From NCBI GenBank assembly GCA_011048485.1, contig DSDX01000127.1:1-6030 (forward strand): a stretch of 6,030 bases of DNA, read 5' to 3'. Position numbers and translations under genes: made by a program. Under the pieces are notes generated by a model that had not been told where the DNA came from, did not search any database, and saw only the letters and a list, made by a program, of their open reading frames with translations. Numbering within the stretch: position 1 is the first letter of the stretch; each line of letters begins with the position of its first letter. Below, piece by piece: positions 1 to 6,030 of this stretch. The stretch is from Candidatus Aminicenantota bacterium. GTDB lineage: Bacteria; Acidobacteriota; Aminicenantia; Aminicenantales; Saccharicenantaceae.

Positions 1-2
1 AG

Positions 3-1634
3 CTAGCGCCAGGCGACCTTCATGTTCTCTTGGCCGCGCGCCTTGACCTCCGGGCGCGCGTCGAGCGCGAGCAGGGCCGGCCTGTCGCCGATGTCCTTGG
101 CGACGAGGTACACGAGCTCGCAGACCTTCTCCATCTTGGCGTAATCGGCCTTGGCCTCGACGTCGCCCTCCTGGTGATAGTCCTCGGTCGTGCCGCAGAA
201 GAACCACACGGCCGGGATGCCGTAGCGGATGTAGGGGTACTGGTCGCTGCGGAAGAAGAAGCGGTCGGGGTGGGCAGGGTCCTCGTATTCGTAATCGAGG
301 GTCAGGCCGGGCCCGGGCGGCTCGTTCATGGCCCGGATGCTGGCGTCGAGCTCGGAACTGAGCTTGTTCGAGCCGATCAGGTAAATGTGGTTCGTGTCGT
401 TCCGCGAGATCATGTCCAGATTGAGGTTGGCGCTGATCTTCTCGACGGGCACGGGACAGTGCTGAACGAAGGAATAGGAGCCGATGAGGCCCCTCTCCTC
501 GGCCGTGTTCCAGACGAAGACGACCGACCGCCGGGGCTTAGAGATCTTCAGCGCTTCGGCGATCTCGAACATGCCGACGACCCCGGAGATGTTGTCATCC
601 GAGCCGGGGTAGATCCGGCCCTCCCGCATGGGATTGTGATCATGGTGGGAGCTGATGGTCAGGTATTCGTCCCGGAGGACCGGGTCGGCGCCCCTGAGCA
701 CGGCCACGACATTGTGCGTCTTGTCCATCCGGGTCGAGACGCCGATCTCGATCTCGAGCCTCCGGCCGGGCAGTCTCCGCGCGGCCACGCGCTCGCCCGA
801 TCGGAGGGCCGCGGACATGCCGGCCAGGTCGTCCTCGCTCAGACCCAGGATCGAGGCGCCGGCGGAGCGCCGGACCTCGACCTGAAGGAAGGGGCCGCCG
901 GGCGGCCGCGGCAAGCTCCCGGCGACGGCCGATCCCATGCCCGTGACGATAGCCGGGAACCTGAGCCCCTCCGGCAGGTCGAACGGAAGCTCCATCTCGT
1001 CCAGCCGCGCTTCCCGATCCTCGCTGATGATCGTGACGACGCCCGCGGCGTTGCGGGCGCGCAAAAGGCCCGCGCGCCCGGCCAGGCGCCTGCGATTCTC
1101 GGCCGGCTTGAGGGGATGGTCGGCGGGAAGCGTCTCGTCCATGAGGACGGCGATCCTGCCCTCGAAGTCGAGGCCGTCCAGGTCGTCCCAGCCGAGTTCC
1201 GGGGCGCCGAGCCCGTAGCCCAGGAAAACGACCTCGCCCGCCGCCCGGCCCGCGTCGAACATCCGTCCGGCCGTGGCGTCGGCCGGGAAGGCAAAAGTCC
1301 GCTCGCTCCCGGCCGCCAGGAGACGGAGTCGCGAGGCGGCCGGATCGACGGCCGTCACCTCGACCGGGACCTCCTGGAGGTAGGAGCCGTCCGGCATCAA
1401 GGGCTCGAGACCTGTCCGTTCGGCCTGGAGGGCGATGTACCTGGAGGCGATGTCGAGCTCCGCCGAGGGGGTGGGGCGGCCCCGGAACTCCGGCGAACTG
1501 AGGAATCTCTGGTGGAAGGCCATGTCTTCGGGACGGATGGAATCCAAGGCCCGCGACCGGGCCCCGTCCGAGCAAGCGGACAGGGCGGCCGCGCAAGCCG
1601 ACAGGAGAAGGATCGCCGTCAGGCGGGATCTCAT
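3..1634 (-). CDS. M28 family zinc aminopeptidase with PA-like domain, lipoprotein
   Basis: Predicted secreted metallopeptidase of 543 residues that would remove N-terminal amino acids from peptides, anchored by lipid in the periplasm or outer membrane. A signal peptide (R2, R4, hydrophobic 5-20) ends in the lipobox LSAC, with lipidated Cys at 21; a second LSAC at 11-14 is less likely. Residues 44-80 resemble the family's N-terminal segment (LSSPEFRGR). Residues about 130-290 look like an inserted PA domain (GEVVFLGYGLGAPELGWDD). The catalytic domain is complete by motif: HHDH at 330-333, SDDN at 345-348, the Glu pair E379-E380, NLDM with D407, and DYHQEGD with H487. These supply the usual two-zinc ligands and general base. 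RSDQYPY (462-468) is also typical. The start at 1634 is preferred over an ATG at 1664 because AGGAGG sits 5 nt upstream and the likely promoter initiates near 1663. Peptide specificity cannot be read. It is transcribed divergently from an amino-acid permease, consistent with peptide scavenging. Confidence 0.93.
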   Translation of the reverse strand: MRSRLTAILLLSACAAALSACSDGARSRALDSIRPEDMAFHQRFLSSPEFRGRPTPSAELDIASRYIALQAERTGLEPLMPDGSYLQEVPVEVTAVDPAASRLRLLAAGSERTFAFPADATAGRMFDAGRAAGEVVFLGYGLGAPELGWDDLDGLDFEGRIAVLMDETLPADHPLKPAENRRRLAGRAGLLRARNAAGVVTIISEDREARLDEMELPFDLPEGLRFPAIVTGMGSAVAGSLPRPPGGPFLQVEVRRSAGASILGLSEDDLAGMSAALRSGERVAARRLPGRRLEIEIGVSTRMDKTHNVVAVLRGADPVLRDEYLTISSHHDHNPMREGRIYPGSDDNISGVVGMFEIAEALKISKPRRSVVFVWNTAEERGLIGSYSFVQHCPVPVEKISANLNLDMISRNDTNHIYLIGSNKLSSELDASIRAMNEPPGPGLTLDYEYEDPAHPDRFFFRSDQYPYIRYGIPAVWFFCGTTEDYHQEGDVEAKADYAKMEKVCELVYLVAKDIGDRPALLALDARPEVKARGQENMKVAWR

Positions 1635-1639
1635 GGGCG

Positions 1640-1645
1640 CCTCCT
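1640..1645 (-). promoter_or_regulatory. Ribosome binding site that fixes the peptidase start
   Basis: On the minus strand this reads AGGAGG, a perfect Shine-Dalgarno, 5 nt before the ATG at 1632-1634. The longer frame starting at 1664 would have a start codon at or upstream of the predicted transcript start and would place ten non-signal residues before the lipoprotein signal peptide, so the shorter start is chosen. Confidence 0.85.
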
Positions 1646-1669
1646 GGCTGGAGATGGTCGTCACCTCTT

Positions 1670-1696
1670 GGTATAGGAACGGCCGGCCTTTGTCAA
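1670..1696 (-). promoter_or_regulatory. Sigma-70-like promoter for the M28 peptidase
   Basis: On the minus strand there is a perfect -35 box TTGACA (1696-1691), a 15-bp spacer, and a -10 box TATACC (1675-1670, four of six consensus bases). Transcription would begin near 1663, giving a leader of about 29 nt before the ATG at 1634. The spacer is 2 bp shorter than ideal and contains the 8-bp palindrome GGCCGGCC (1681-1688). The prediction is from sequence only. Confidence 0.55.
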
Positions 1697-1706
1697 ATCG
1701 GAAGGC

Positions 1707-1734
1707 TTGCTTTACGGCCCGGCTGGGATATAAT
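1707..1734 (+). promoter_or_regulatory. Sigma-70-like promoter for the amino-acid permease
   Basis: A perfect -10 box TATAAT lies at 1729-1734, with TTGCTT (three of six consensus bases) at 1707-1712 and a 16-bp spacer. Transcription would start near 1741, leaving a leader of roughly 28 nt with GAGAGG at 1757-1762 as ribosome binding site, 6 nt before the ATG. Its -35 box lies only 10 bp from the -35 box of the divergent peptidase promoter. A small inverted repeat, GGGAT-ATA-ATCCC (1725-1737), surrounds the -10 box. Confidence 0.65.
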
Positions 1735-1768
1735 CCCCCTCCTTAACTCCCCGGATGAGAGGCCTCGC

Positions 1769-3148
1769 ATGAACATCTGGAAGACCAAGACCCCGTCCCA
1801 GATCGCCGACGCCGCGGAACACACCCAGCTCAAGAAGAACCTGAGCGCCTTCGACCTGGCCGCGCTCGGCATCGGCTCCGTCGTCGGCACGGGCATCTTC
1901 GTGGCCACCGGCGAGGGCGCCCACCTGGCCGGTCCGGGGGTCCTTCTGTCGTTCATCATCGCCGCCGTCACCTGCGGCTTCTGCGCCCTGACCTATTCGG
2001 AGCTGGCCTGCATGTTCCCCGTCGCCGGCAGCACCTACTCCTATTCCTACGTCGCCTTCGGCGAGGTCATCGCCTGGATCATCGGCTGGGACCTCATGCT
2101 CGAGTACCTTGTTTCCGCCAGCGCCGTGGCCTCGGGCTGGTCGGGCATCTTCATGGGCCTGCTCGACAGCGTCGGGATCAAGCTGCCCAGGGCCTTCCTG
2201 ACGACGCCCTTGGCCGGAGGCATCATCGACCTTCCGGCCGTCATCATCACCCTGCTCATCACCTGGATCCTGTTCATCGGCATCCGGGAGAGCGCCCGGA
2301 TCAACAACATCATCGTCCTGGTCAAGGTCGCGGTCATCCTCCTGTTCATCTTCCTCGGCGTCCGGCACATCAACCTGGCCAACCTCAAGCCCCTGATGCC
2401 TTTCGGGTGGAAGGGCGTCATGGCCGGGGCGGCCATCATCTTCTTCGCCTACATCGGCTTCGACGCCGTCTCGACGGCCGCCGAGGAGACCAAGAACCCC
2501 AAGAGGGACGTCCCTCTCGGCCTCATGCTCTGTCTGGGCGTGGTCATCGTCCTCTATGTCGCCGTCGCCTTCGTCCTGACCGGGATCGTCCCCTTCAAGC
2601 AGATCGTGGTCGACAACGCCCTGCCCGGGGCCCTGGCCAGCATCGGCATCCGCTGGGGCGGCGCGCTGGTGGCCACTGGGGCCATCATCGGCATGGTTTC
2701 GACGCTCCTGGTCACCCTCTACGGCCAGATCCGCATCTTCATGGTCATGGCCCGCGACGGTCTCCTGCCGCCCGCCTTTTCCAAGATCCACCCCAAGCAC
2801 AGGACGCCCCACCTCTGCACTTGGATCACGGGCGTGGCCACGGCCCTCATCGCCGGCTTCTTCCCCCTACCGATGATCATCAACCTTTGCAACATCGGGA
2901 CGCTGTTCGCCTTCATCCTCGTCTCCGTCGGGGTCATCGTCCTGAGGAAGACGCGGCCGGAGGTCGAGCGCAAGTTCAAGACGCCGGGCGTGCCCTTTAC
3001 GCCGCTTATCACGATCGTCTTCTGCTTTTACTTGATGGCCAACCTGCCGGGCGTGACTTGGCTCCGGTTCGGCGGCTGGCTCCTGGCCGGGCTCCTGATC
3101 TACTTCATCTACGGCTTCCGCCACAGCAAGCTCCAGAAGACGGCCTGA
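1769..3148 (+). CDS. APC superfamily amino-acid permease, CAT/YfnA-like
   Basis: Inner-membrane transporter of 459 residues, the usual size for bacterial 12-helix permeases of the cationic amino acid transporter group (TC 2.A.3.3), which import amino acids, often with protons. The first helix carries the substrate-loop signature GIGSVVGTGIF (34-44), and helix 6 with its following loop has FFAYIGFDAVSTAAEE (225-240) then TKNPKRDVPLG. Glu112 (LEYLVSASAVASGWSG) and Lys186 (IIVLVKVAVILLF) match, by motif, the conserved helix-3 Glu and helix-5 Lys discussed for the Geobacillus homologue GkApcT. Hydrophobic segments continue to the end, followed by a short basic tail. The N-terminal 27 residues are cytosolic and resemble YfnA proteins. 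The start has GAGAGG 6 nt upstream. Substrate cannot be assigned beyond amino acids. Divergence from a peptidase gene fits uptake of released amino acids. No terminator hairpin with a T-run follows the stop. Confidence 0.93.
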   Translation: MNIWKTKTPSQIADAAEHTQLKKNLSAFDLAALGIGSVVGTGIFVATGEGAHLAGPGVLLSFIIAAVTCGFCALTYSELACMFPVAGSTYSYSYVAFGEVIAWIIGWDLMLEYLVSASAVASGWSGIFMGLLDSVGIKLPRAFLTTPLAGGIIDLPAVIITLLITWILFIGIRESARINNIIVLVKVAVILLFIFLGVRHINLANLKPLMPFGWKGVMAGAAIIFFAYIGFDAVSTAAEETKNPKRDVPLGLMLCLGVVIVLYVAVAFVLTGIVPFKQIVVDNALPGALASIGIRWGGALVATGAIIGMVSTLLVTLYGQIRIFMVMARDGLLPPAFSKIHPKHRTPHLCTWITGVATALIAGFFPLPMIINLCNIGTLFAFILVSVGVIVLRKTRPEVERKFKTPGVPFTPLITIVFCFYLMANLPGVTWLRFGGWLLAGLLIYFIYGFRHSKLQKTA

Positions 3149-3164
3149 CGGGACCTTCGTGATG

Positions 3165-3192
3165 TTGACAGGCGCCCGGCTCTTCTGCTAAT
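3165..3192 (+). promoter_or_regulatory. Sigma-70-like promoter for the TonB-dependent receptor
   Basis: A perfect -35 box TTGACA (3165-3170) is followed after 16 bp by GCTAAT (3187-3192, four of six consensus bases). A TG at 3186-3187 could alternatively act as an extended -10 element for a box shifted 2 bp downstream. Transcription would start near 3199, only about 50 bp after the permease stop, so the receptor probably has its own promoter and a leader of about 100 nt. Confidence 0.5.
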
Positions 3193-3209
3193 CTGGCGCT
3201 TCTCTCCGA

Positions 3210-3281
3210 GTCGGACGCGCTAAAGCCTTATCGGGCCAGGCCGTCCGACCGATAGGGAAAGGCGGGAAACGGCCTTTCCTT
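3210..3281 (+). promoter_or_regulatory. Structured 5' leader with mutually exclusive stems
   Basis: Three stems can form between the predicted transcript start and the receptor start codon. Stem A pairs GTCGGACG (3210-3217) with CGTCCGAC (3242-3249), 8 perfect pairs. Stem B pairs CCTTATCGG (3226-3234) with CCGATAGGG (3249-3257), 9 pairs with one G-U. Stem C pairs 3254-3263 with 3272-3281, 10 pairs with one G-U and an 8-nt loop, ending 10 nt before the Shine-Dalgarno. A and C can coexist; B crosses A and shares bases with both, so it is an alternative. This is the architecture expected of a switching leader, but no known riboswitch class is recognised and no ligand can be named. Confidence 0.4.
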
Positions 3282-3303
3282 CCAACGCGAAAAGGAGAAC
3301 GAC

Positions 3304-5244
3304 ATGAGTTCGCGTCTGCGCCATCCCTTCCGACCCCTGGCCGCCGCGGCGCTCCTCCTGGCCGTCGCCGCCGGCCCGGCCCTGTCCCAGGAAGCCCGAA
3401 CCGGGCAGCAGGCTCAGAAGGAAGAGGAGAAACAGGTCCGGATCACCGAGGAGATCCTGGTCGTGGGCAAGTCGCCCAAGGACATCCCGCTGGCCACCGT
3501 CTCGACCATCGTCGCGACGGACATCGAGAGGCTCAAGCCCCGCGACATCTCCGACGTCGTCAAGTTCATCCCGGGCTCCATGGTCACCTTCGGCGACAAG
3601 GACACCTACAACCTGAAGCTCCGGGGCGTCGGCGCCAGCCGGATCGCCCTCCTCGTCGACGGCGTGCCCGTCTACGAGCCCTACTTCTCGACCTTCGACC
3701 TCAAGACCGTCTCGGCCGGCGGCATCGACACGATCCAGGTGACCAAGGGCCCGTCGTCCGTCCTCTACGGCCCGAACACCCTGGGCGGACTGGTCAACGT
3801 CATCACCCGGCGCCCGTCCGAACGGCCCGTCCTGTCGCTCTCGGGCAGCTACGGCGACAAGAACACCCGGAGCCTGGGGGCCGACGGCTCGGCCAGTTGG
3901 GACCGGTTCGCCTTGGCCGCCAGCGCGCTCTACCAGGATTCCGACTCCTTCGTCTTCCCCAATCCCGAGCTCGGCCGGACGATCCGGTCCAACAGCGATT
4001 TCGAGCGCCTCAACCTCGGCGCCAAGCTGTACTACACCCCTTCGGGCTCGACCGAGATCATGGTCAACGGGGCGCTCTACCAATCCGCCTACGGCATGCC
4101 CCCGGCCCTCTTCACCCAGAGGGCCCGGTTCTGGCGGTTCCCCAAGTGGGACCGCTCGACCATCAACGCCGGCGGGTTCACCTCGCTCGGCGGCGAGGCC
4201 GTCCTCCGCTTCCGGGCCTTCTATGTCAACTATTACAATACGCTCGACTGGTTCAACGATCCCGAGATGACCGATCTCGACTCCTCGAGCACTTACGACA
4301 ACGACGTCTACGGCGGCTTCGCCCTGGCCGACATCCCGACCGGCGACCGGAACACGCTCAAGGCCAGCCTCCTCTACCAGAGGGACATCGCCCGGACCCA
4401 GGACGACGCCGGCCTGCCGTGGGCCCGATTCGACCAGGGCACGTACTCGGCCGGGGTCGAGGACCATTTCAGCCTCACGGACCGGTGGAAGGTCATCGGC
4501 GGCCTGAGCTTGGACTACATCGACAAGTTCGAGGGCGGCGAGAACAACACCTCTGTCAACCCCCTCATCGGGCTCAAGTTCACGCCCAAAGAGGACCTCG
4601 ATTTCCACGTCTCCTTCGCCCGCAAGTCCCGCTTCCCCTCCATGCGCTCGCTCTATTCGGAGAGCTCGGGCAACCCCGACCTGCTGGCCGAGTCGGGGAC
4701 GGCCCTGGAGCTCGCCGCGACCTGGAACGGGCCGCTCTACCTGACGGGGTCGGTCTTTGTCAACAGGTTCAGGAATTTCATCGATTCGGTCCGCCTGCCC
4801 GACGGGACGCGCCGGTATTTCAACGTCGGCAAGGCCCACATCAACGGCTTCGAGCTCCAGGCCCAGAAGAGCCTGTCCTGGCTCTCCGGGACCGTCAACT
4901 ACAGCTATCTCGACCACCGCAACGACATCGACGACCGGCCCCTCGACGCCCAGGCGGACCACAACCTCAATTTCGACCTCTCGTTCTTCCCGGCCGAAGG
5001 CGCCCGGCTGAGCCTGTTCGGGATCGCGGCCTCCAAGTCCTGGTGGTGGAACTCGAGCACGAGCGAACTGCTGACCATCCCCTCGTACGTCAACCTGGAT
5101 CTGATCGCCGGATACACCCTCAGCGGCCGCACCGAGATCTTCGCCCGGCTCGGCAATGTCTTCGATCACTATTTCTACACCGAGCCCGGCTTCCCCTGGC
5201 GCGGCCGCTACTTCGAGGTCGGGGTCAAGTTCGACGTGTTTTAG
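3304..5244 (+). CDS. TonB-dependent outer-membrane receptor
   Basis: Outer-membrane transporter of 646 residues, a size close to BtuB and small siderophore receptors, which takes a bound ligand into the periplasm using TonB-ExbBD energy. A Sec signal peptide (basic 4-10, hydrophobic 12-24) probably ends at ALS|QE (28/29). A short charged linker leads to a TonB-box-like EEILVV (49-54). The plug spans about 58-170, with LRGVG (106-110), VDGVP (118-122) and a late signature GPSSVLYGPNTLGG (149-162) then LVNVITRR. The rest is a beta-barrel with alternating aromatic strands, the usual FARKSRFPSMRSLYS stretch followed by GNPDL (456-460), and a C-terminal strand ending in Phe, the signal for barrel assembly. 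There is no N-terminal signalling or carboxypeptidase-like extension and no cysteine. AAAGGAG lies 6 nt before the start. Ligand is unknown: siderophore, cobalamin and others are all possible. No TonB, ExbBD or ABC importer lies in the window. Confidence 0.94.
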   Translation: MSSRLRHPFRPLAAAALLLAVAAGPALSQEARTGQQAQKEEEKQVRITEEILVVGKSPKDIPLATVSTIVATDIERLKPRDISDVVKFIPGSMVTFGDKDTYNLKLRGVGASRIALLVDGVPVYEPYFSTFDLKTVSAGGIDTIQVTKGPSSVLYGPNTLGGLVNVITRRPSERPVLSLSGSYGDKNTRSLGADGSASWDRFALAASALYQDSDSFVFPNPELGRTIRSNSDFERLNLGAKLYYTPSGSTEIMVNGALYQSAYGMPPALFTQRARFWRFPKWDRSTINAGGFTSLGGEAVLRFRAFYVNYYNTLDWFNDPEMTDLDSSSTYDNDVYGGFALADIPTGDRNTLKASLLYQRDIARTQDDAGLPWARFDQGTYSAGVEDHFSLTDRWKVIGGLSLDYIDKFEGGENNTSVNPLIGLKFTPKEDLDFHVSFARKSRFPSMRSLYSESSGNPDLLAESGTALELAATWNGPLYLTGSVFVNRFRNFIDSVRLPDGTRRYFNVGKAHINGFELQAQKSLSWLSGTVNYSYLDHRNDIDDRPLDAQADHNLNFDLSFFPAEGARLSLFGIAASKSWWWNSSTSELLTIPSYVNLDLIAGYTLSGRTEIFARLGNVFDHYFYTEPGFPWRGRYFEVGVKFDVF

Positions 5245-5786
5245 AGCCCGAGCTCGGTATCGATGCCCTGCATGGCCGCGATGGCGATCGACAGGAACTC
5301 GTCGAGCTCGAGGCCGAGGTTGCGGCTCTCCTCGATCTCCTCGCGGCGGGCGCCCCGGGCGAAGCTCTTCTCCTTGTAGCGGCGCTTGAGGAAGTCGAGA
5401 TCGACGGCCTTGAGCTTCTTCTCCGGGTGCATGAGCGTCGCCGAGATGATCAGGCCGGTCAGCGGATCGACGGAATAAATGGCCCAATCCATGGGCGACT
5501 CGCACGGCGCCTTGCCGGCGTGGGCCTGGACCGCGTGGACGATCGATTCGTCGATGCCTTTGGCCCGGAGGACCTTGACCGTCTCGGTCGTATGGAGCTC
5601 GGGACTCTTATCCGTCACCTCGTAGTCGAGGTCGTGGAGGATGCCCGCCAATCCCCAGGGCTCGGGATCGTGGCCGAGGCGCGCGGCCAGGGCCCGCATG
5701 CAGGCCTCGACCGCCAGGCAGTGCTTGATGAGGTTCTTGTTCTTAAGGTGGCTCTTGAGCAGGGCCAGGGCTTCATCGCGCGTCAT
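5241..5786 (-). CDS. HD-domain (HDIG) predicted phosphohydrolase
   Basis: Cytosolic protein of 181 residues, with no signal peptide or membrane segment, matching the single-domain predicted HD hydrolases of the COG2316 type. HD proteins are metal-dependent phosphohydrolases, usually acting on nucleotides or phosphate esters, but this family's substrate is not established. The metal-site pattern is complete: H22, the HD pair H51-D52 in GILHDLDYE, H84 and/or H89 in VHAVQAHAG, and D107 in YSVDPLTGLI. The second half (KRRYKEKSFARG, 134-145, and the helix to the C-terminus) is the family-specific part. The start has AAAGGAG, with GGAG 7 nt upstream. Its stop codon overlaps that of the convergent receptor gene by 3 bases (5242-5243 shared within the TTAG at 5241-5244). 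It is probably co-transcribed with the gene just upstream, whose stop is 29 bp away; any promoter would lie outside the window. Confidence 0.88.
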   Translation of the reverse strand: MTRDEALALLKSHLKNKNLIKHCLAVEACMRALAARLGHDPEPWGLAGILHDLDYEVTDKSPELHTTETVKVLRAKGIDESIVHAVQAHAGKAPCESPMDWAIYSVDPLTGLIISATLMHPEKKLKAVDLDFLKRRYKEKSFARGARREEIEESRNLGLELDEFLSIAIAAMQGIDTELGL

Positions 5787-5815
5787 CGGCGTTCTCCTTT
5801 CCGCGAGGTTGCATT

Positions 5816-6030
5816 CTACGTTCTCCGGTCGGGATTATCAACCGTCCTCGTTCCGGCCGGCGCGTCCGGCGCTTCTTTCGAGGCCCTGAAGACGATGAAA
5901 CCGCCTTGGCCAAAGCCGGGCCTGGGCCGCTCCTCGCTCTCGAGGTCCGGCGGCGGGCCGAAGAGCGCTTGCCAGGCCGATCGGAACCTCAATCCGACGC
6001 TCTCGAGGACGCCGATGAGATCCCGCGGAG
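5816..6030 (-). CDS. C-terminal part of an unidentified protein, possibly a SAM-dependent methyltransferase (partial)
   Basis: An open frame enters from the right edge and ends at a TAG at 5818-5816, giving the last 70 residues of a protein whose start lies outside the window. Codons are strongly GC-ending through most of it, as in neighbouring genes, which supports real coding. Visible segments are DLIGVLESVGLRF (3-15), FGPPPDL (23-29) and GFGQGGFIVFRASK (38-51), then a polar, proline-rich and probably disordered tail. A helix of the type LLESVGxR followed by a final hydrophobic strand (FIVFRA) resembles the end of class I SAM-dependent methyltransferases, but no catalytic motif is visible, so that identification is tentative. 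It precedes the HD-domain gene by 29 bp on the same strand, which suggests an operon. Confidence 0.6.
   Translation of the reverse strand, partial: PRDLIGVLESVGLRFRSAWQALFGPPPDLESEERPRPGFGQGGFIVFRASKEAPDAPAGTRTVDNPDRRT

Noticed and set aside
30..1676. 548-codon plus-strand open frame opposite the M28 peptidase
   Set aside because: Its translation is rich in Arg, Gly, Asp and Val with no domain pattern. It is the antisense shadow of a GC-rich gene whose minus-strand product has all M28 motifs.
1712..2812. 366-codon minus-strand frame and the 251-codon plus-strand frame at 2407-3162 over the permease
   Set aside because: Both are out-of-frame shadows: one is mostly Asp/Gly/Glu, the other Arg/His/Pro/Gly, neither with a usable start context. 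The permease frame is unmistakable.
3254..3281. Stem C as an intrinsic terminator for the permease
   Set aside because: The hairpin is strong but is followed by TTCCAACG rather than a T-run, lies more than 100 bp after the permease stop, and sits directly before the receptor's ribosome binding site.
3225..3290. Cobalamin riboswitch upstream of the receptor
   Set aside because: GCCAGG and AGGGAA strings occur in the leader, as in B12 riboswitches, but the P5 stem and the B12-box end (GCCACTG) are missing and the leader is about half the usual length. The AGGGAA is better explained as part of stem C.
3291..3300. Identical 10-mer AAAGGAGAAC before the receptor start and, on the minus strand at 5791-5800, before the HD start
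   Set aside because: Both are simply good Shine-Dalgarno sites at normal spacing. The shared extra bases are not enough to argue for common regulation.
5248..5257. Perfect palindrome CCGAGCTCGG just after the receptor stop, as a bidirectional terminator
   Set aside because: It has no loop and no adjacent T-run, and it codes for the last residues of the HD protein. Such palindromes are common in GC-rich coding sequence.
3220..5505. 761-codon minus-strand open frame opposite the receptor and running into the HD gene
   Set aside because: Low-complexity Gly/Asp/Glu/Arg/Val composition, no recognisable domain, and it overlaps two genes with complete family motifs. GC-rich codon bias explains the lack of stops.

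Overview
This is a GC-rich, densely packed bacterial window from a Gram-negative (double-membrane) organism. The envelope type follows from a TonB-dependent outer-membrane receptor and a lipoprotein peptidase. The gene style (high GC at third positions, PA-M28 peptidase, CAT-type amino-acid permease, short TonB receptor) is reminiscent of Acidobacteriota such as Aminicenantes lineages. That placement is an impression from gene content, not a measured assignment.

Layout from left to right. Positions 3-1634 (minus) encode a secreted lipoprotein M28 zinc aminopeptidase with a PA-like domain. It is transcribed divergently from a CAT/YfnA-type amino-acid permease at 1769-3148 (plus). The 134-bp gap between them holds two back-to-back sigma-70-like promoters, and the promoter position together with a strong Shine-Dalgarno moves the peptidase start 30 bases inward of the longest frame. 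A 155-bp gap follows, with a further promoter and a roughly 100-nt untranslated leader that can form two mutually exclusive folds. It leads into a TonB-dependent receptor at 3304-5244 (plus). That gene meets an HD-domain hydrolase at 5241-5786 (minus) tail to tail, with overlapping stop codons. Upstream of the HD gene on the same strand, 29 bp away, is the C-terminal end of a further gene (5816-6030, minus) cut by the window edge; it may be a methyltransferase.

How the parts may work together (inference): the peptidase would free amino acids from peptides in the periplasm or at the cell surface, and the divergently transcribed permease would import them. The receptor would bring an unidentified ligand across the outer membrane. 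The HD protein and its truncated neighbour look like a separate small operon. There is no tRNA, rRNA, CRISPR array, insertion sequence or clear intrinsic terminator. I see no convincing new multi-gene system; the most interesting non-coding element is the receptor leader.
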